From the NCBI RefSeq assembly GCF_000275845.1, contig NW_006766905.1, forward strand, positions 22,750 to 81,588: 58,839 bases of DNA, read 5' to 3'. This stretch comes from Dichomitus squalens LYAD-421 SS1. Its lineage: Eukaryota; Basidiomycota; Agaricomycetes; Polyporales; Polyporaceae. The first letter of the stretch is position 1; every line of letters starts with the position of its first letter. Positions 19,067 to 30,508 of this stretch are shown piece after piece. The notes below the pieces were generated by a model, which had not been told where the DNA came from, made no database searches, and saw nothing but the letters and a program-made list of their open reading frames with translations. Position numbers and translations under genes: made by a program.

Positions 19067-22066
19067 TACTACTTTTATGGCAACTCCGTTTGGATCAGAG
19101 CAAATATCAACCCGGCCCAGGAAATGGCACACAAGTCGGCAACTCTAGATAAGATGCGGGACCTGGATGACATGATTCCAAGTTACCTGCGCGACTTCAG
19201 AGAAACCTTTGTGAAGAAGGCAGCAGAACAGTTCCCTGAGTCACGCCCCTATGACCATCTGATCGATCTCAAACCAGACTTCATCCCAAGAAACTGCAAG
19301 GCCTACCCACTCTCTCCTAAGGAGGAAACTGCGCTCGACAAGTTCATTGAGGAGAACCTTCGGAAAGGATACATCCGTCACTCCACGTCCCCCATAGTGT
19401 CCCCATTCTTCTTTGTTGGAAAGAAAGATGGCTCTCTACAACCTTGCCAGGATTATCACTACCTGAACGACAAGCTGCAGGGAGCCGCTATCTTTTCAAA
19501 GATGGACCTCCGTTCTGGCTACAACAATGTCAGGATCCAGGATGGAGACCAGTGGAAAGCAGCCTTCAAATGCAAGAAGGGCCTCTTCGAACCCACCATA
19601 ATGTTCTTTGGACTCTGTAACTCGCCGGCAACCTTTTAGGCCATGATGAACGATCTGTTCAAAGACATGATTGACGAAGGTTGGATTGTCATCTACATGG
19701 ACGACATCCTAATCTTTTCAAAGGATGCTGCCACTCACGCGGAATGTACCCGGTGAGTTCTCCAATGTCTCAAGGAAAACGACCTCTTCCTGAAACCCAA
19801 GAAGTGTGTCTTCGATGTCACCGAAGTCGAGTTCTTGGGCCTCATCATCCGGCCCAACATTGTGGCTATGGACCCTGCTAAGCTCGAAGGCATTATCAAC
19901 TGGTCAGCCCCAACAACTGTCAAAGGAGTCTAATCCTTTCTTGGAATTGGCAACTTTTACTGTCGCTTCATATCCCACTACTCCAACCTAGCACGTCCCC
20001 TTCATGATCTTACAAGGAAGGACACACCATAGAGGTGGACTGATATAGAACAGCACACATTTGACACTCTCAAGCAATGCTTTATTAGTGCACCAGTCCT
20101 GCAGATGCCGGATAAGACCAAGCCATTCACCATTGAATCTGATGCCTCTAAGTTTTCCACCAGCACAGTTCTCCATCAAGCAGATATCAACGGGGACATG
20201 CACCCCTGCGGTTACCTCTCCCAATCAGTGGATGCTGCCCAACGGAACTATGAGATCTATAATAGGGAACTACTTGGAATAGTGCGCGCTCTAGAGGAAT
20301 GGTGACACTACCTGGAAGGCAGTCCCTACTCCGTGCTAGTCCTGTCCAACCACATGAACCTGACCTACATCCGTACCACTCAGAAACTCAATCACCATCA
20401 GGCTAGATGGAGTCTGATCCTGTCCCAGTTCGAACTCGAATTGCGTCACATTTCTGGCACTTGTATGGTCCAATCCGACACCTTATCCTGTCTGCAACAT
20501 CTGAACCTAGAGATCAATGACAATGATGCTGTTATCCTACTACCTGATCACCTATTCATGTCAAGAATAAACATCAGCCTAGCAGACCGCATTCGTGCAG
20601 TCCTCAAGACAGATCAGGTAGTACTCGACACTCTTGCAGCGGTCAAAACGGGCGGGGTCTTACCAATGAAATCCACGTTGAAGGACTGGATCTTCGAGGA
20701 TGGCCTTGTCTTCTATCAGAAATGCTGCTACATTGCCTTGGATGAGGAACTACGACGGGACATGGTCCAACACTACCATGACCATAAACTCATAGGACAC
20801 CCAGGACAATTTGGCACCCTCGAACTCCTATGGAGGGACTACTGGTGGTCTGGTATGGCATCGTTTGTCAAGAACTACTGCTTAGGATGCGCCATATGCC
20901 AACAAGCAAACACTAACACTCATCCCATGTCTCCTTCATTGCTACCAATTGCAGCAAAACTGAATGCCCTGCCATTTGAAGTTTCCTCCGTCGACCTCAT
21001 CACTGACCTGCCTCCCTCCACTGACCGTTACGAACAAGTCTTTGACTCAATCATGGTCGTGGCAGACCACGATGCTACAAAGGGGGTAATTCTTATTCCC
21101 TGCACAAAAACGGTCAATGCCCTCAAGACAGCTAGACTCTACCACGACTTCGTAACCAAACACTTTGGAGTACCGTCACAAATCATCTCTGATCGTGGTC
21201 CTCAATTCCCCTCCAAGGTCTTTCAGGAAATCACACTCCTATCGGGCACTCAGTCGTCTATGAGCACCGCCTACCACCCTCAGACCGACGGAGGCACAGA
21301 TCGCATGAACCAAGTAGTCGAAGCCTACCTCCGGAAGTACTGCACAGACAAACCAGACAAGTGGACTGAACACCTGACCGACCTAGAGTTTGCACATAAT
21401 CAGCGAACTGCGCAAGGACGTAATGCCTCGCCCTTCTTTCTCATGATGGGCTACAATCCCCATGCCATACCCACGGTAACCCTGCCAACAAATGTACCCT
21501 CCGTGGAGGAATGGCTCTCCAACCTTCAGAAGGCTCGGGCAGAAGCCTGAGCCGCCCATGAACTTGCATGCTAGCATATGGCCGAGCGTGTCACCAAAGC
21601 CTTTACCCCTTTCAAGAAAGGCAACTTGGTGTGGCTCGATGCCAAGAACATCAGATTCTTCCAAGTCCCTAAGAAGTTTGCACTGAAGCGTCATGGACCT
21701 CTCAAAATCGTTGAAGTACTCGGACCACTGACCTTCTGGCTAAAACTCCCAGCACAATAGAAGATACACGATGTATTCCACGCCACCCTCTTATCGCCAT
21801 ATCACGAGACCAAAGAACATGGCCCCAACTTCTTTTATCCTCCACCCGATGAAGTCGAGCATGAGGAACAGTGGGAAGTAGAGACCATCGTGGGACGAAA
21901 GAAGCACAGAAGGACATACCGTTATCAAGTCAAATGGAAGGAATATCTACCATCGGAGAACTCGTGGGAACACGAGTCCAACCTGAAGAACACTGCAGAA
22001 CTCCTTGACACCTATAAGAAAGAACACCCCCTACCTCGGAAAGGGGGTAAGAAATGCAAACACTAG
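19067..22066 (+). pseudogene. Ty3-3 pol: reverse transcriptase, RNase H, integrase, chromodomain
   Basis: In order: [14 protein letters not shown] and [19 protein letters not shown] (fingers), an in-frame loss of about 17 codons, [14 protein letters not shown] (motif A Asp kept), IYMDDILIFSKDA (YMDD kept), RNase H ([23 protein letters not shown]), and integrase with VSSVDLITDLP and IISDRGPQF. The third catalytic position reads QTDGGTDRMNQ (Asp where Glu is usual). The end is a chromodomain (YQVKWKEYLPSENSWE) up to TAG 22064-22066. Stops at about 19637, 19756, 19931 and 20303 occur at expected Gln or Arg codons. Its gag and protease are not beside it here but at 30509-32362 in opposite orientation, on the other side of the putative inversion. 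Confidence 0.85.
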
Positions 22067-22096
22067 CCTTCCTAACCTCCTCTTGCTATCCTCACT

Positions 22097-22282
22097 ATGT
22101 CCTCCTACTCTCATTCTACTGCAGCCGTTTGGGCAGCGCCTCACGCCCTGCACCAACTCCTTGTTGAAGTCGCCAACCTTCCCAACGACACATACGACCG
22201 CTGCCTAACTCAGGTCACAAACAACTCCCCCCTGTATAATGCCCTCATCACTATTCGAGGGGCCAATGGTGCCCTCTCCACT
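22097..22282 (+). pseudogene. Truncated coding stretch after Ty3-3 pol, unknown
   Basis: An ATG at 22097 starts a good frame (AVWAAPHALHQLLVEVANLP, YDRCLTQVTNNSPLYNALI). At about 22283 it runs directly into the middle of an RNase H end (QAR-TAG-ALYLLRFDFVITHKPG) of another element. It may be the N-terminus of a small capsid-like or accessory protein. I do not recognise it. Confidence 0.35.
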
Positions 22283-23871
22283 TGCAGGCAGGCACGGTAG
22301 GCCCTGTACCTATTGCGGTTTGACTTCGTCATCACCCACAAGCCTGGTGTCTCTAACAGATATGCAGACACACTGTCAATACGACCAGACTACCAGCATA
22401 GAGATGATGAAGACAACCTGGCTTAAGTCATGCTACATCCTGAGCAGTTCTGTATATTGGCCAGCAGATGAAATCATCTCACTGTTGTACCAGACAAGGC
22501 ACTCCTAAGGCATATTTCAGAGCACCAGAACTTTGAACCAGCGGTGGTGGAGGCCCTGAAGCACGTAAAGAAGCTTAAACCATCCGCACTATGAAATGAC
22601 TTAGTTGATTGAAACATCAAACAGGATCTCCTCTAGTACTGAGGCAAGATCTATATCCCAAATGATCAGGAGCTATGGACTGAGCTGGTATGACTTCATT
22701 ATGACTCTCCCCTTGTAGAACACCTAGGAGTTTGGAAGACGGTAGAGCTGCTGTTGTGCAACTACCATTGGTATGGCATGGCTCAGTTTGTAAAGGACTA
22801 TACGCGGACTTGCAACACTTGCCATCAAGAAAAGACTTCATGTATGAAACCCTATAACCTCTTGTGACCCAATGAGATCCCGGATGGTCTGATGCACGTT
22901 ATGACCACAGGCTTCATCGTCAGACTCTCTAAAGTCACCGTCACTGGAGTGGAGTACAACACCATTTAAGTCACGGCAGACCGGCATAGCAAGATGGTAC
23001 ACTTTGCTATGACCGACGAGGAAGTTGACACTAAAGAAGCAGTATGGAACCTCATCCGTAATCATGTTTGACTGCATGGAGTCCTGTGGAAGATCATCTC
23101 AGACCAAGGACCTCAGTTCTTGAGCAAGCTGTTTTGTGTGTTTCTTAAGGACCTTAGCATCAAAAGTGTGCTATCCACGGCATATCATCCCCAGACCAAT
23201 AGACAGTCCAAACGCTGAAACTAAGAGTTGGAAGCCTACCTCCACATGTTCTGTTCTCTGCAACAAGATGACTGGGTGCAGTGGCTTCTGATTGCAGGGT
23301 TCGCCTTCAACTCATGAGTTCACTTGGCCACTGGGTACTCCTCCTTCTTCCTCATATTTAACTATGATCCAGAGTTTCACATCCCGGTTCTTGACACAGA
23401 AGTGCTGGCTGCAGACCAACAGCAAGAGAAACTGCAAAAGGCACGGTAAGACGCAACAGAGGTATAGGAAGACACAACAGCGGCACTAGGCCTGGTGGCT
23501 GAATAGATGAAGGAGAACTTTAACAAGCACGTTCAAGAGCTGTCAACCATCAAGGCTGGTCAGAAGGTCTGGCTCAACATCTGTAACTGGCATATTACAG
23601 GAATACCACAAAAACTCGTTGATCAACTGGTCAGACTATACATGGTCAAGAAACAGATCACACCCCTAGTATACAAGCTTGCACTCTCCAAGGACATGCA
23701 AATACACTCAGTGTTCCACATCTCTCTCTTCACACCCCATTAGCACAGTAACCTCCCAGGTCATCATCCACTTGAGCCAGCCCATTTTGAAGTGGAGGGG
23801 GAGGAGTACAAGGTCAATGAAGTTCTTGACTCCAGATGTTTCAGCCACTGAAAGAAGCTCCAGTACATCGC
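22283..23871 (+). pseudogene. Decayed Ty3 pol fragment: RNase H end, integrase, chromodomain
   Basis: Starts at the conserved QARWALYLLRFDF position. It continues with YHWYGMAQFVKDYTRTCNTC (integrase zinc region), VTADRHSKMVHFAM, IISDQGPQFLSKLF and STAYHPQTNRQSK, where the catalytic Glu is Lys. Then follow IKAGQKVWLNICNWHITGIP and VFHISLFTPH, and a chromodomain start (FEVEGEEYKVNEVLDSR) cut off by LTR-A at 23872. More than a dozen stops are present. It is a different, older family from Ty3-3 and was joined to it by deletion or nested insertion. Confidence 0.75.
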
Positions 23872-24439
23872 TTGCACAGTTTTCTCGTGCCACGTGACCT
23901 GAGTGTCATGTGTACCAAGGCAGATGCCCACCCTAACCACGGACAACTCGTATTGGGAACTAGAGCAGCCGGATTTGAACCCCAGACCTCGTGAAGGCTG
24001 GGAGTGCCCACCATCATTCACTGGCAGGTGACTGGTGTGTCAGCAGGGGTGCTTACTCATTGGAAGGGGCCTGGACTTAGGACAACTCAGGTATTAGTTG
24101 TAAGGATGTCATAAGGCAGGTCACGGGACGGAACATGAGTCAGTGGGAACTCTGACCAAACGATGGACAATAGATACCTGGTCTGTGCACCCTTGTATTA
24201 GTATAAATAGTAGGGGGTCTGAGGCAGAGAACCTCAGACTTGATCTTCTCGTCAATCACCCATCTCCTCTGTAGCTAGCTAGCAGCCCTACCTCCTCATT
24301 GCCTCTTCTAGTCTAGGAAATACACTTCTTACATCATCTCTTGCTGTGTCACTTGCGGTTGCTTCGCTCCCAGTACCAACCCCTTCACCAGTAAGCTTTG
24401 TCTTTGTTTATCTGGTGGCACAGCTTGTTGGCTGTGACA
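23872..24439 (+). mobile_element. LTR-A, 5' LTR of a Ty3-1 copy
   Basis: Starts TGCACAGTTTTCTCG (one base missing from TGTCACAG) and ends GGCTGTGACA. It is a full-length match to 430-996 with a TATAAATAG box near 24202. Ty3-1 coding sequence follows directly, so this is the 5' LTR. The 3' LTR of this copy is not present because the element is cut at 29301. Confidence 0.8.
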
Positions 24440-25177
24440 TTAGATCAAGTCTCTTACCAATCCCCTCCGTGGAGTGTCTCAACCACTTGCAGACCGGACC
24501 TCTTCTCCCAGGAGTTTTTTGAAATGTTTATCATCCCCTCCCACTATCCTTCCATCCGACCGGAGTTTACCCGTTGTCACTTCAAGAGACATGGTCACCT
24601 CGACATCCAGTCCCAAATTGACTGCACCCTTGCGGACAACACATCAGATCGCCTTTGTCATTGCCGTCAATATTGACATACCCCTATTGTCCCTCATCGC
24701 AAGGCCCTCCCCCCACCTGTACTCTCTTCCCAACCTCTCGACAGACCACTCGCTGCACGTCTCACCATACCCCCACCAGCCTTTGTTCCATCCACTCCTA
24801 CGGTCCCTCTTCAGTACCGCATCTCTGCACCGCCTATCCCCTCCTTCGCACGTCGTGATCCCATTGATCTTCTCGCTATCGTCGGCTCCAAGATCAACGC
24901 TGTCATCAAAAGACTGCAGGCTATCTTTGATCACAGGGATCAGTTGCTCGACATCCCCCACGATCATCGGCTCGCCCTTCAGCACATTGGCGACAGGCTT
25001 GAGTGGATACTCGACAACATCACGGAGAACAGCACCTCGTGGACTTGTAGTCAGCAACAGAACATCGACTGGTTCTGTAAGGAACTTGGAGAGGTCAAGT
25101 TCAGTGGACTTGGACAGAACTTCGAACATGTTCTAAAAGCTCTAGTGGAGTTAGAACAGTTTGGGTACTTGGATTGA
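24440..25177 (+). CDS. ORF upstream of gag in Ty3-1, one premature stop
   Basis: One frame runs from the LTR edge to TGA 25175-25177, broken only by TGA at 24674-24676. After a Pro-rich stretch it contains RRDPIDLLAIVGSKINAVIK, HRLALQHIGDRLEWILDNI and WFCKELGEVKFSGLGQNFEH, probably helical. It lies 39 bp before the gag ATG. Either it is a separate small protein or the first part of a gag precursor. I do not recognise the domain. The start codon is uncertain (an in-frame ATG lies at 24398 inside the LTR). Confidence 0.5.
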
Positions 25178-25216
25178 ATCATCGTTTAGTTTTGTATCAG
25201 GCATAATTTTATACCA

Positions 25217-28200
25217 ATGGCCTCAGGCCCACATTACGCCCCTCTGGCAGAGGATGACTTTGAGTCAGATGACCCGGGTTCACACACCCACCCGGCTCCA
25301 TCACAGGCACACACCCGCCCAGCTTCACCCACTGCCACGCTTCAAGCATACCTGGAAATTCAATGGATCTATGCTGGTGTTGAGTATGACTCGTTCGAAA
25401 ACGCTATCTGTGCCTCGGCAAATAGTTTAGGCATCACCAACCAAGCCTACGTCGATTGGACCATCTCCGTGACAAGGGACATCACCCGGCGCGAAGTAGT
25501 TAACGTTTACAATGTCCTCAGCAATAAGGTATATGAACATCGGAACGACTTCCTCAAGGAGTGTGACACCACCCACGCCACCTTCAGACAGATGGACAGC
25601 TCAATGACAGGACTTCACACCAAGGCTGACACTGCCGGAAACCTTGCACTCAAAGCCGTCGAAGAGAACAAGCAGTTGAAGGCAGAAATCATCACTGTCA
25701 AAGCAGACCTGGACATGCTCAATCACAACAACATGGAACTCGTCAAATGGTACAAGGAACTCACAGCCAAGTTTATGCAATTGGAACAAGACCTGTCAAA
25801 CTGCACCATGTTTGGTATCACTACCGCTCCAGCCCCTGTCGTATCACAGGCTTCACGTATCAAAGCCTCAGAATCACCCAAGTACAAAGGCAACAAGGGT
25901 TCAGAAGTCACTCTCGAGCAATGTTTACAGAAGATGGGCCTCTGGTTCCGCATTCAGAACATCACTACGGACGACGACAAAATCACCTTGGCACTTACGT
26001 ACCTGGAAGGTGGCGTGCATGACTACATCGAGGACTACATCGAAACAGCAGCAAGCGGTGAATCCCTTGGAACCTGGACTGACTTCGTCAATCGACTCAA
26101 GGCAGGCTATCGTCAACTGGCTCCGGAGAAGACGGCACAAACATCCCTCAAAGAGTGGTGCTCGAAGACGCACACCACCGTTATTCAGTTTGCCGAGAAC
26201 TTCGGCCGCTATGCCTCAAAGTCAGGTTATGCCGATGTAGAGCTCATCCATCGCATCGACAACCAAGTTGGCATGAACTCGCAAATTCTGACAGTCATGA
26301 CGGCAATGCAGCAAGTCAACCTGATGCTGATTCCAACGAAATGGGAACACTATCTGGATTGGGTACTCAAGCTGGAAATGGAAACTCGTGGAAATCAGGC
26401 CAAGTTGTCTTTGCAGCAGCACACAACTAGTCGCCCTCTGCAGAACCCCAATGCCATGGACGTTGACACAAAGAAACTGTCCAAGGAACAGCTCGAATGG
26501 CTCGACAAGAAGCTCTGATTCCGCTGTGGCAAGCACAAGTTTACAACTGGCCAGAAGTGTCACAATCCTCAGTACACGGGTTACTATGAGCTTCCGGACA
26601 TGAATAAACAGCTGGCCGCTCCTATCAAGGTACACACTATGGACATGCCCAAAGAAGACAAGTGGGAGTACATCCATCAAGCCCTCGAGGAGTTTGAGAC
26701 CGCTAAGGAAAAAGGCAAAGGCAAGGCACCGGAAACTGAGACCGCTGCACGCATCGTCGAGTTCAAAGAACCTGGATGGGTACTTTGAAGACTGACCAAA
26801 GTATCCAACTCTGTAATCATAGAGTAGACCCAGAGGACTCTTTTTATTCCGCGTTCGAATGTTATGTATCTCGCATCAGCTCGTCGCCCGCAAAATTCGT
26901 TCAATCTAAAAGTTTCCCTCACTCAAGGTACGCATGAAGTTCAGTCAGAAGCCCTGCTCGATTCAGGAGCCTATTCTTGCTTTATCCACCACCAGTTTGT
27001 TCAAGAACATGGACTCACCCTACGACGCCACTCTCGTGAAGTGCGAGTTTTCAATGCAGACACCACCGAGAATAAGAAGGGGTTAATCACACATTACGTC
27101 CGTTGTTTACTCCGTATTAGAGATCACCTTGCTTGGCAGTCATTCCTTGTCCCAGACATTGGGTGGCAAGACATTATCATTGGCATGGTGTTTCTATGTG
27201 AACATAACCCTGAACTCGATTGGAATGCAGGGAACATTGACTTTACATGCTGCCCCTCAACATGCACCTGGCACACAGTGCAGGATGAAGAACTATGGAG
27301 TTTGCAACTTCCCCGAGTGGAAGATGTTGCGCAAGATCAGTACGGTGACTCTGGCCCTGAATCCTGGGAGAACACCGATCAGTTTATTCATTGGGTGAAC
27401 TTCTCAGATGACCCGAGTGCGCCTTAAATGCGAGCCAGGTTAGAAGAGAAAAAGGACACCAACCCTGCAACGAAAGGCGAACAGGATCGCGAATACTGGT
27501 CAAACCATGTATCTGAGCAGTACTGGAAGTATGGCAACGTCTTTTCCAAGAAAGCCTCAGAAAGAATGCCAACACGGAAGCCATATGATCATGCAGTCGA
27601 ACTAGTCCCTGGAGCCTCACTCCCCAAGCCGGCCAAATTGTACCCGCTCAACCTCGATGAACGGAACTCGCTTGAAGCTTGGATCACGGAGCAAGAAGAT
27701 AAAGGCTACATCCGCACGTCCAAGAGTCCTACTGCTGCCCCAGTCTTCTTTGTCCGTAAGAAAGATGGGAGTTTACGCTTGGTCCAGGACTATCGTGCAC
27801 TGAACACGGTCACAAAGACGGACAAGTTCCCGATCTCCCAGATCTCAGACCTTGTGGATAGGCCTTCACATGCATCGATCTTCACCTCACTCGATCTAAG
27901 GTGGGACTACAACAATGTTCGCATTCGCGAAGGAGATGAAGAGAAAGCCGCATTTATCACTCACAAAGGACTGTATGAACCAACAGTTATGACCTTCAGC
28001 CTATGCAATGCACCCAGCTTGTTCCAAGCAATGATGAATGAGGTCCTAAAGGAAGAAATTGCGACCAGACATGTTGTGGTCTATATCGACGACATTCTCA
28101 TCTTCACTGATGACCTCACTCTGCACTACCAACTAGTAGAACGGGTCCTGAAGAAGCTATGTGACAATGACCTCTTTATCAAGCCTGAAAAGTGCAAGTT

Positions 28201-28293
28201 TGAACAGCCCTCGGTTCACTTCCTCGGACTTGTTGTGTCAAAAGATTCCATCTCTATGGACAAGTCTAAGGTGCAAGGTGTCAAGGAATGGCC
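25217..28293 (+). pseudogene. Ty3-1 gag-protease-reverse transcriptase, one frame with four stops
   Basis: From ATG 25217 a single frame covers gag (coiled coil near residues 85-190; SPKYKGNKGSEVTLEQCLQ; GTWTDFVNRLKAGY), the knuckle-like FRCGKHKFTTGQKCHN, protease (EALLDSGAYSCFIHHQF, Asp-Ser-Gly intact) and reverse transcriptase (VRKKDGSLRLVQDYRALN, FTSLDLRWDYNNV, VVVYIDDILIFTDD). All polymerase aspartates are intact. It is broken only by TGA 26516, TGA 26786, TAG 26825 and TAA 27425, each one C-to-T step from CGA, CAG or CAA. Gag and pol in one frame suggests a single polyprotein. The reading is cut at 28293 by solo LTR-E. It is the least decayed retroelement here. Confidence 0.85.
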
Positions 28294-28665
28294 TGTTGAA
28301 CCCGAGGGGCAAAAGCCTCTCCCATGAGTGGCAACGACAGCGGATAGCCTGCAACTCACTCACCTAGAAGGGTTGGTTGGTTGTAAGAGGCTTGTAAGAG
28401 CGATGAGAGAAGATGTTTGAGTGAAGTGAACTGTAGATTGGGGGTACAGGAGTCCCCTATATATCCTACTGTACATCTGTGGCTGCGTAGTACTATACAG
28501 TACCTTCCCAGGATGCACAGTTGCACAGAGAAGCAGTGCGTATACAGCAAAGCTGTGTGTGTACCACATGAGTAGTACAGCCTCGGTTGCAGTAACCAGC
28601 TGTGCCGTTCCATATCTTGTGACGGCTGTGTTAGGCAAGCTGTGTAAACCAGTGCCTGTTCAACA
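28294..28665 (-). mobile_element. Solo LTR-E with 5-bp target duplication
   Basis: A 372-bp sequence with TGTTGAAC at the left end and GTTCAACA at the right end, a perfect 8-bp inverted repeat. It is flanked by the direct repeat TGGCC (28289-28293, 28666-28670). A TATATAGGGGA promoter-like box on the minus strand suggests minus orientation. It interrupts Ty3-1 between reverse transcriptase and RNase H. I find no second copy in the window. Confidence 0.85.
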
Positions 28666-28670
28666 TGGCC

Positions 28671-29301
28671 TCTCCGACCAAAGTCAAACATGTTCAAGCT
28701 TTCCTCAGATTAGCCAACTTCTATTAATGTTTCATTAAGAACTTTGCCAAGATTGCATGACCGCTCACAAAGTTCACATGCAAGGACATCCAGTGACAAT
28801 AAGGAGAAGAACAAGAGCAGGCCTTTGAAGGACTCAAAACCCACATTTACGACAGCTCCAATTCTTCAGATCCCGAACGACACGGCCCTGTACAGGCTAG
28901 AGACAGACTCATCCGACTTCACAACAGGGGCAGTTTCGGAACAACTTGGAGAAGATAAACTATGGCATCCGGTCGCCTTCTACTCCAAGTCCCTAAATGT
29001 TCATGAGCGCAACTACGAGACCTATGACAAAGAGCTTCTAGCCATTATCCAAGCCTTGGAGGAACATCGACACTACCTGGAAGGACACCCCGAACTGATT
29101 GAAATCTGGTCAGACCACCTCAATCTCACCTACTTCCGGCAAGCACAGAAGCGCACATGCCGAGAAGCCCGATGGAGTTTATTCATGTCTCGCTTCAACT
29201 TTTTTCTGAAACATCGCCCTGGGAAAATAATGCAACCAGCCGGCCCTCTGTCCAGGAGGCCAGATTATAAAGAGGTGGTAAGCAGTGATAACATCGCACA
29301 G
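28671..29301 (+). pseudogene. Ty3-1 RNase H, truncated
   Basis: Continuation of the frame interrupted by LTR-E: PTKVKHVQAFLRLANFY, then after a frameshift ILQIPNDTALYRLETDSSDF, VHERNYETYDKELLAI, HYLEGHPELIEIWSDHLNL and REARWSLFMSRFNFFLKHRP up to GPLSRRPDYKE. The catalytic Asp and Glu of RNase H are recognisable. The integrase is missing because LTR-B starts at 29302. Confidence 0.8.
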
Positions 29302-29455
29302 TGTTACACCCTATGCCAAAGATCCTCCGGAACTCCGTCGGACACCGCGCTAACTCCGCCGGACCTCCGGACTTGCTTACGAATAGTTACTTACATACCG
29401 GTTTCTATCTCCTTTCCGGTCTCCAATGGTGGCCATGTGTATTTCCCAGCATCCG
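29302..29455 (+). mobile_element. LTR-B, first 154 bp, cut by TIR-1 copy B
   Basis: Starts TGTTACACCCTATGCCAAAG and matches the minus-strand reading of 9763-9615 (CTCCGGAACTCCGTC, CCGGACTTGCTTAC, CCATGTG). It stops at GCATCCG, where TIR-1 begins. It is the complement of the truncated LTR-B at 16983-17407. Confidence 0.8.
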
Positions 29456-30508
29456 CATCTGGAAAAACAGCCTTTGCGAATTGACGCTAATTATCACTAT
29501 TCAGATAACCTCATCTATATTAGCAAGTGTTAGCAGAGATGATATCTGCATTAGAGCTACTATTCAGACACGCTTCTTTAGTAGTGCAACTAAGCACTAA
29601 TTAGTATACTTGAGCTAGCTATAACTACTCTTCACTATCACTTTTGCTATAGTGCCATGTAGTGCCAACATAATACTACTATAGCACTACTGCAAATTTG
29701 GTCCTTTAATTTTCACTATTTTGCACTACTGTAGTACTATTTAGTGCTATTTTAGCACTACTCATTTAGGGGAGACTCAAATAAGATGACAATCCTTTAT
29801 TTATAGCTCATAGTTCTCAACTCAAGCATTATACACCTCTATAGCTGCAAAATCACCATGATAGCTGACTTATATTTGAGGGCACAACTCAACATAGAAC
29901 TTGTTATCATGTATAGGATAAGGCTGCCAGCACAGCATTCATATCATAAAGCATACTCTATAGCACACTCCATATTATATACATATTCCCAGACATTACA
30001 CATATGCAAGCCTCAGCAGGTGAATTTCAAGGTGAGGTGTCACCACTTTGTCTAAGTCTAGCAGAAATGAATATATATAGTACTTGTGAAGAGGGTTTAT
30101 ATAATCTCTGGTGGTGCAGTGGTATAGAGCACCACCTCGGAACAAGTGTCATATAAAGGTGAGGTTGAGGGTTCAAGACTGGCTGAGAAAGTTTTTTTGA
30201 CATATTTTTCCAGCACTTTAAATGCATCTGAGGCTTATAAACAGATGGTTTTGAGGTCATATTAAGCATTTCTACACTAGTCAAAAATTATGGACCCACT
30301 CTATCCACTACTATCAACGTCTACTGTAGCACTATTTCCGTCTACTATAATGCTATTTTGCACGAATTTGCACTGATAGTGCAAAATAGTGCAATTATTT
30401 TTGGGGACCTCTCGATTTTGCACTATTTTTCACTATTCAACTACTGTGTCTATTAAGAGCTAATTTGTGCTAAATAGGTGTAATTCGCAAAGGTGGTTTT
30501 TACAGATG
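29456..30508 (-). mobile_element. TIR-1 element, copy B (1053 bp)
   Basis: CATCTGGAAAAACAGCC at the left end and GGTGGTTTTTACAGATG at the right end. It is near-identical to copy A in reverse orientation and includes the 97 bp that copy A lacks. No transposase frame is present. Left neighbour is LTR-B and right neighbour is Ty3-3 protease, the reciprocal of copy A. A tRNA-like unit with a T-run is inside (30110-30198). Confidence 0.85.
30110..30198 (+). other. tRNA-like Pol III unit inside TIR-1
   Basis: GGTGGTGCAGTGGTATAGAGC includes an A-box-like TGGTATAGAGC. GAGGGTTCAAGACT at about 30167-30180 resembles a B box (consensus GGTTCGANNCC). A run of seven T at 30192-30198 would end Pol III transcription. 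The same unit is on the minus strand in copy A (about 17718-17806) and, without the T-run, in copy 1. Transcription is not shown by sequence alone. Confidence 0.4.
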
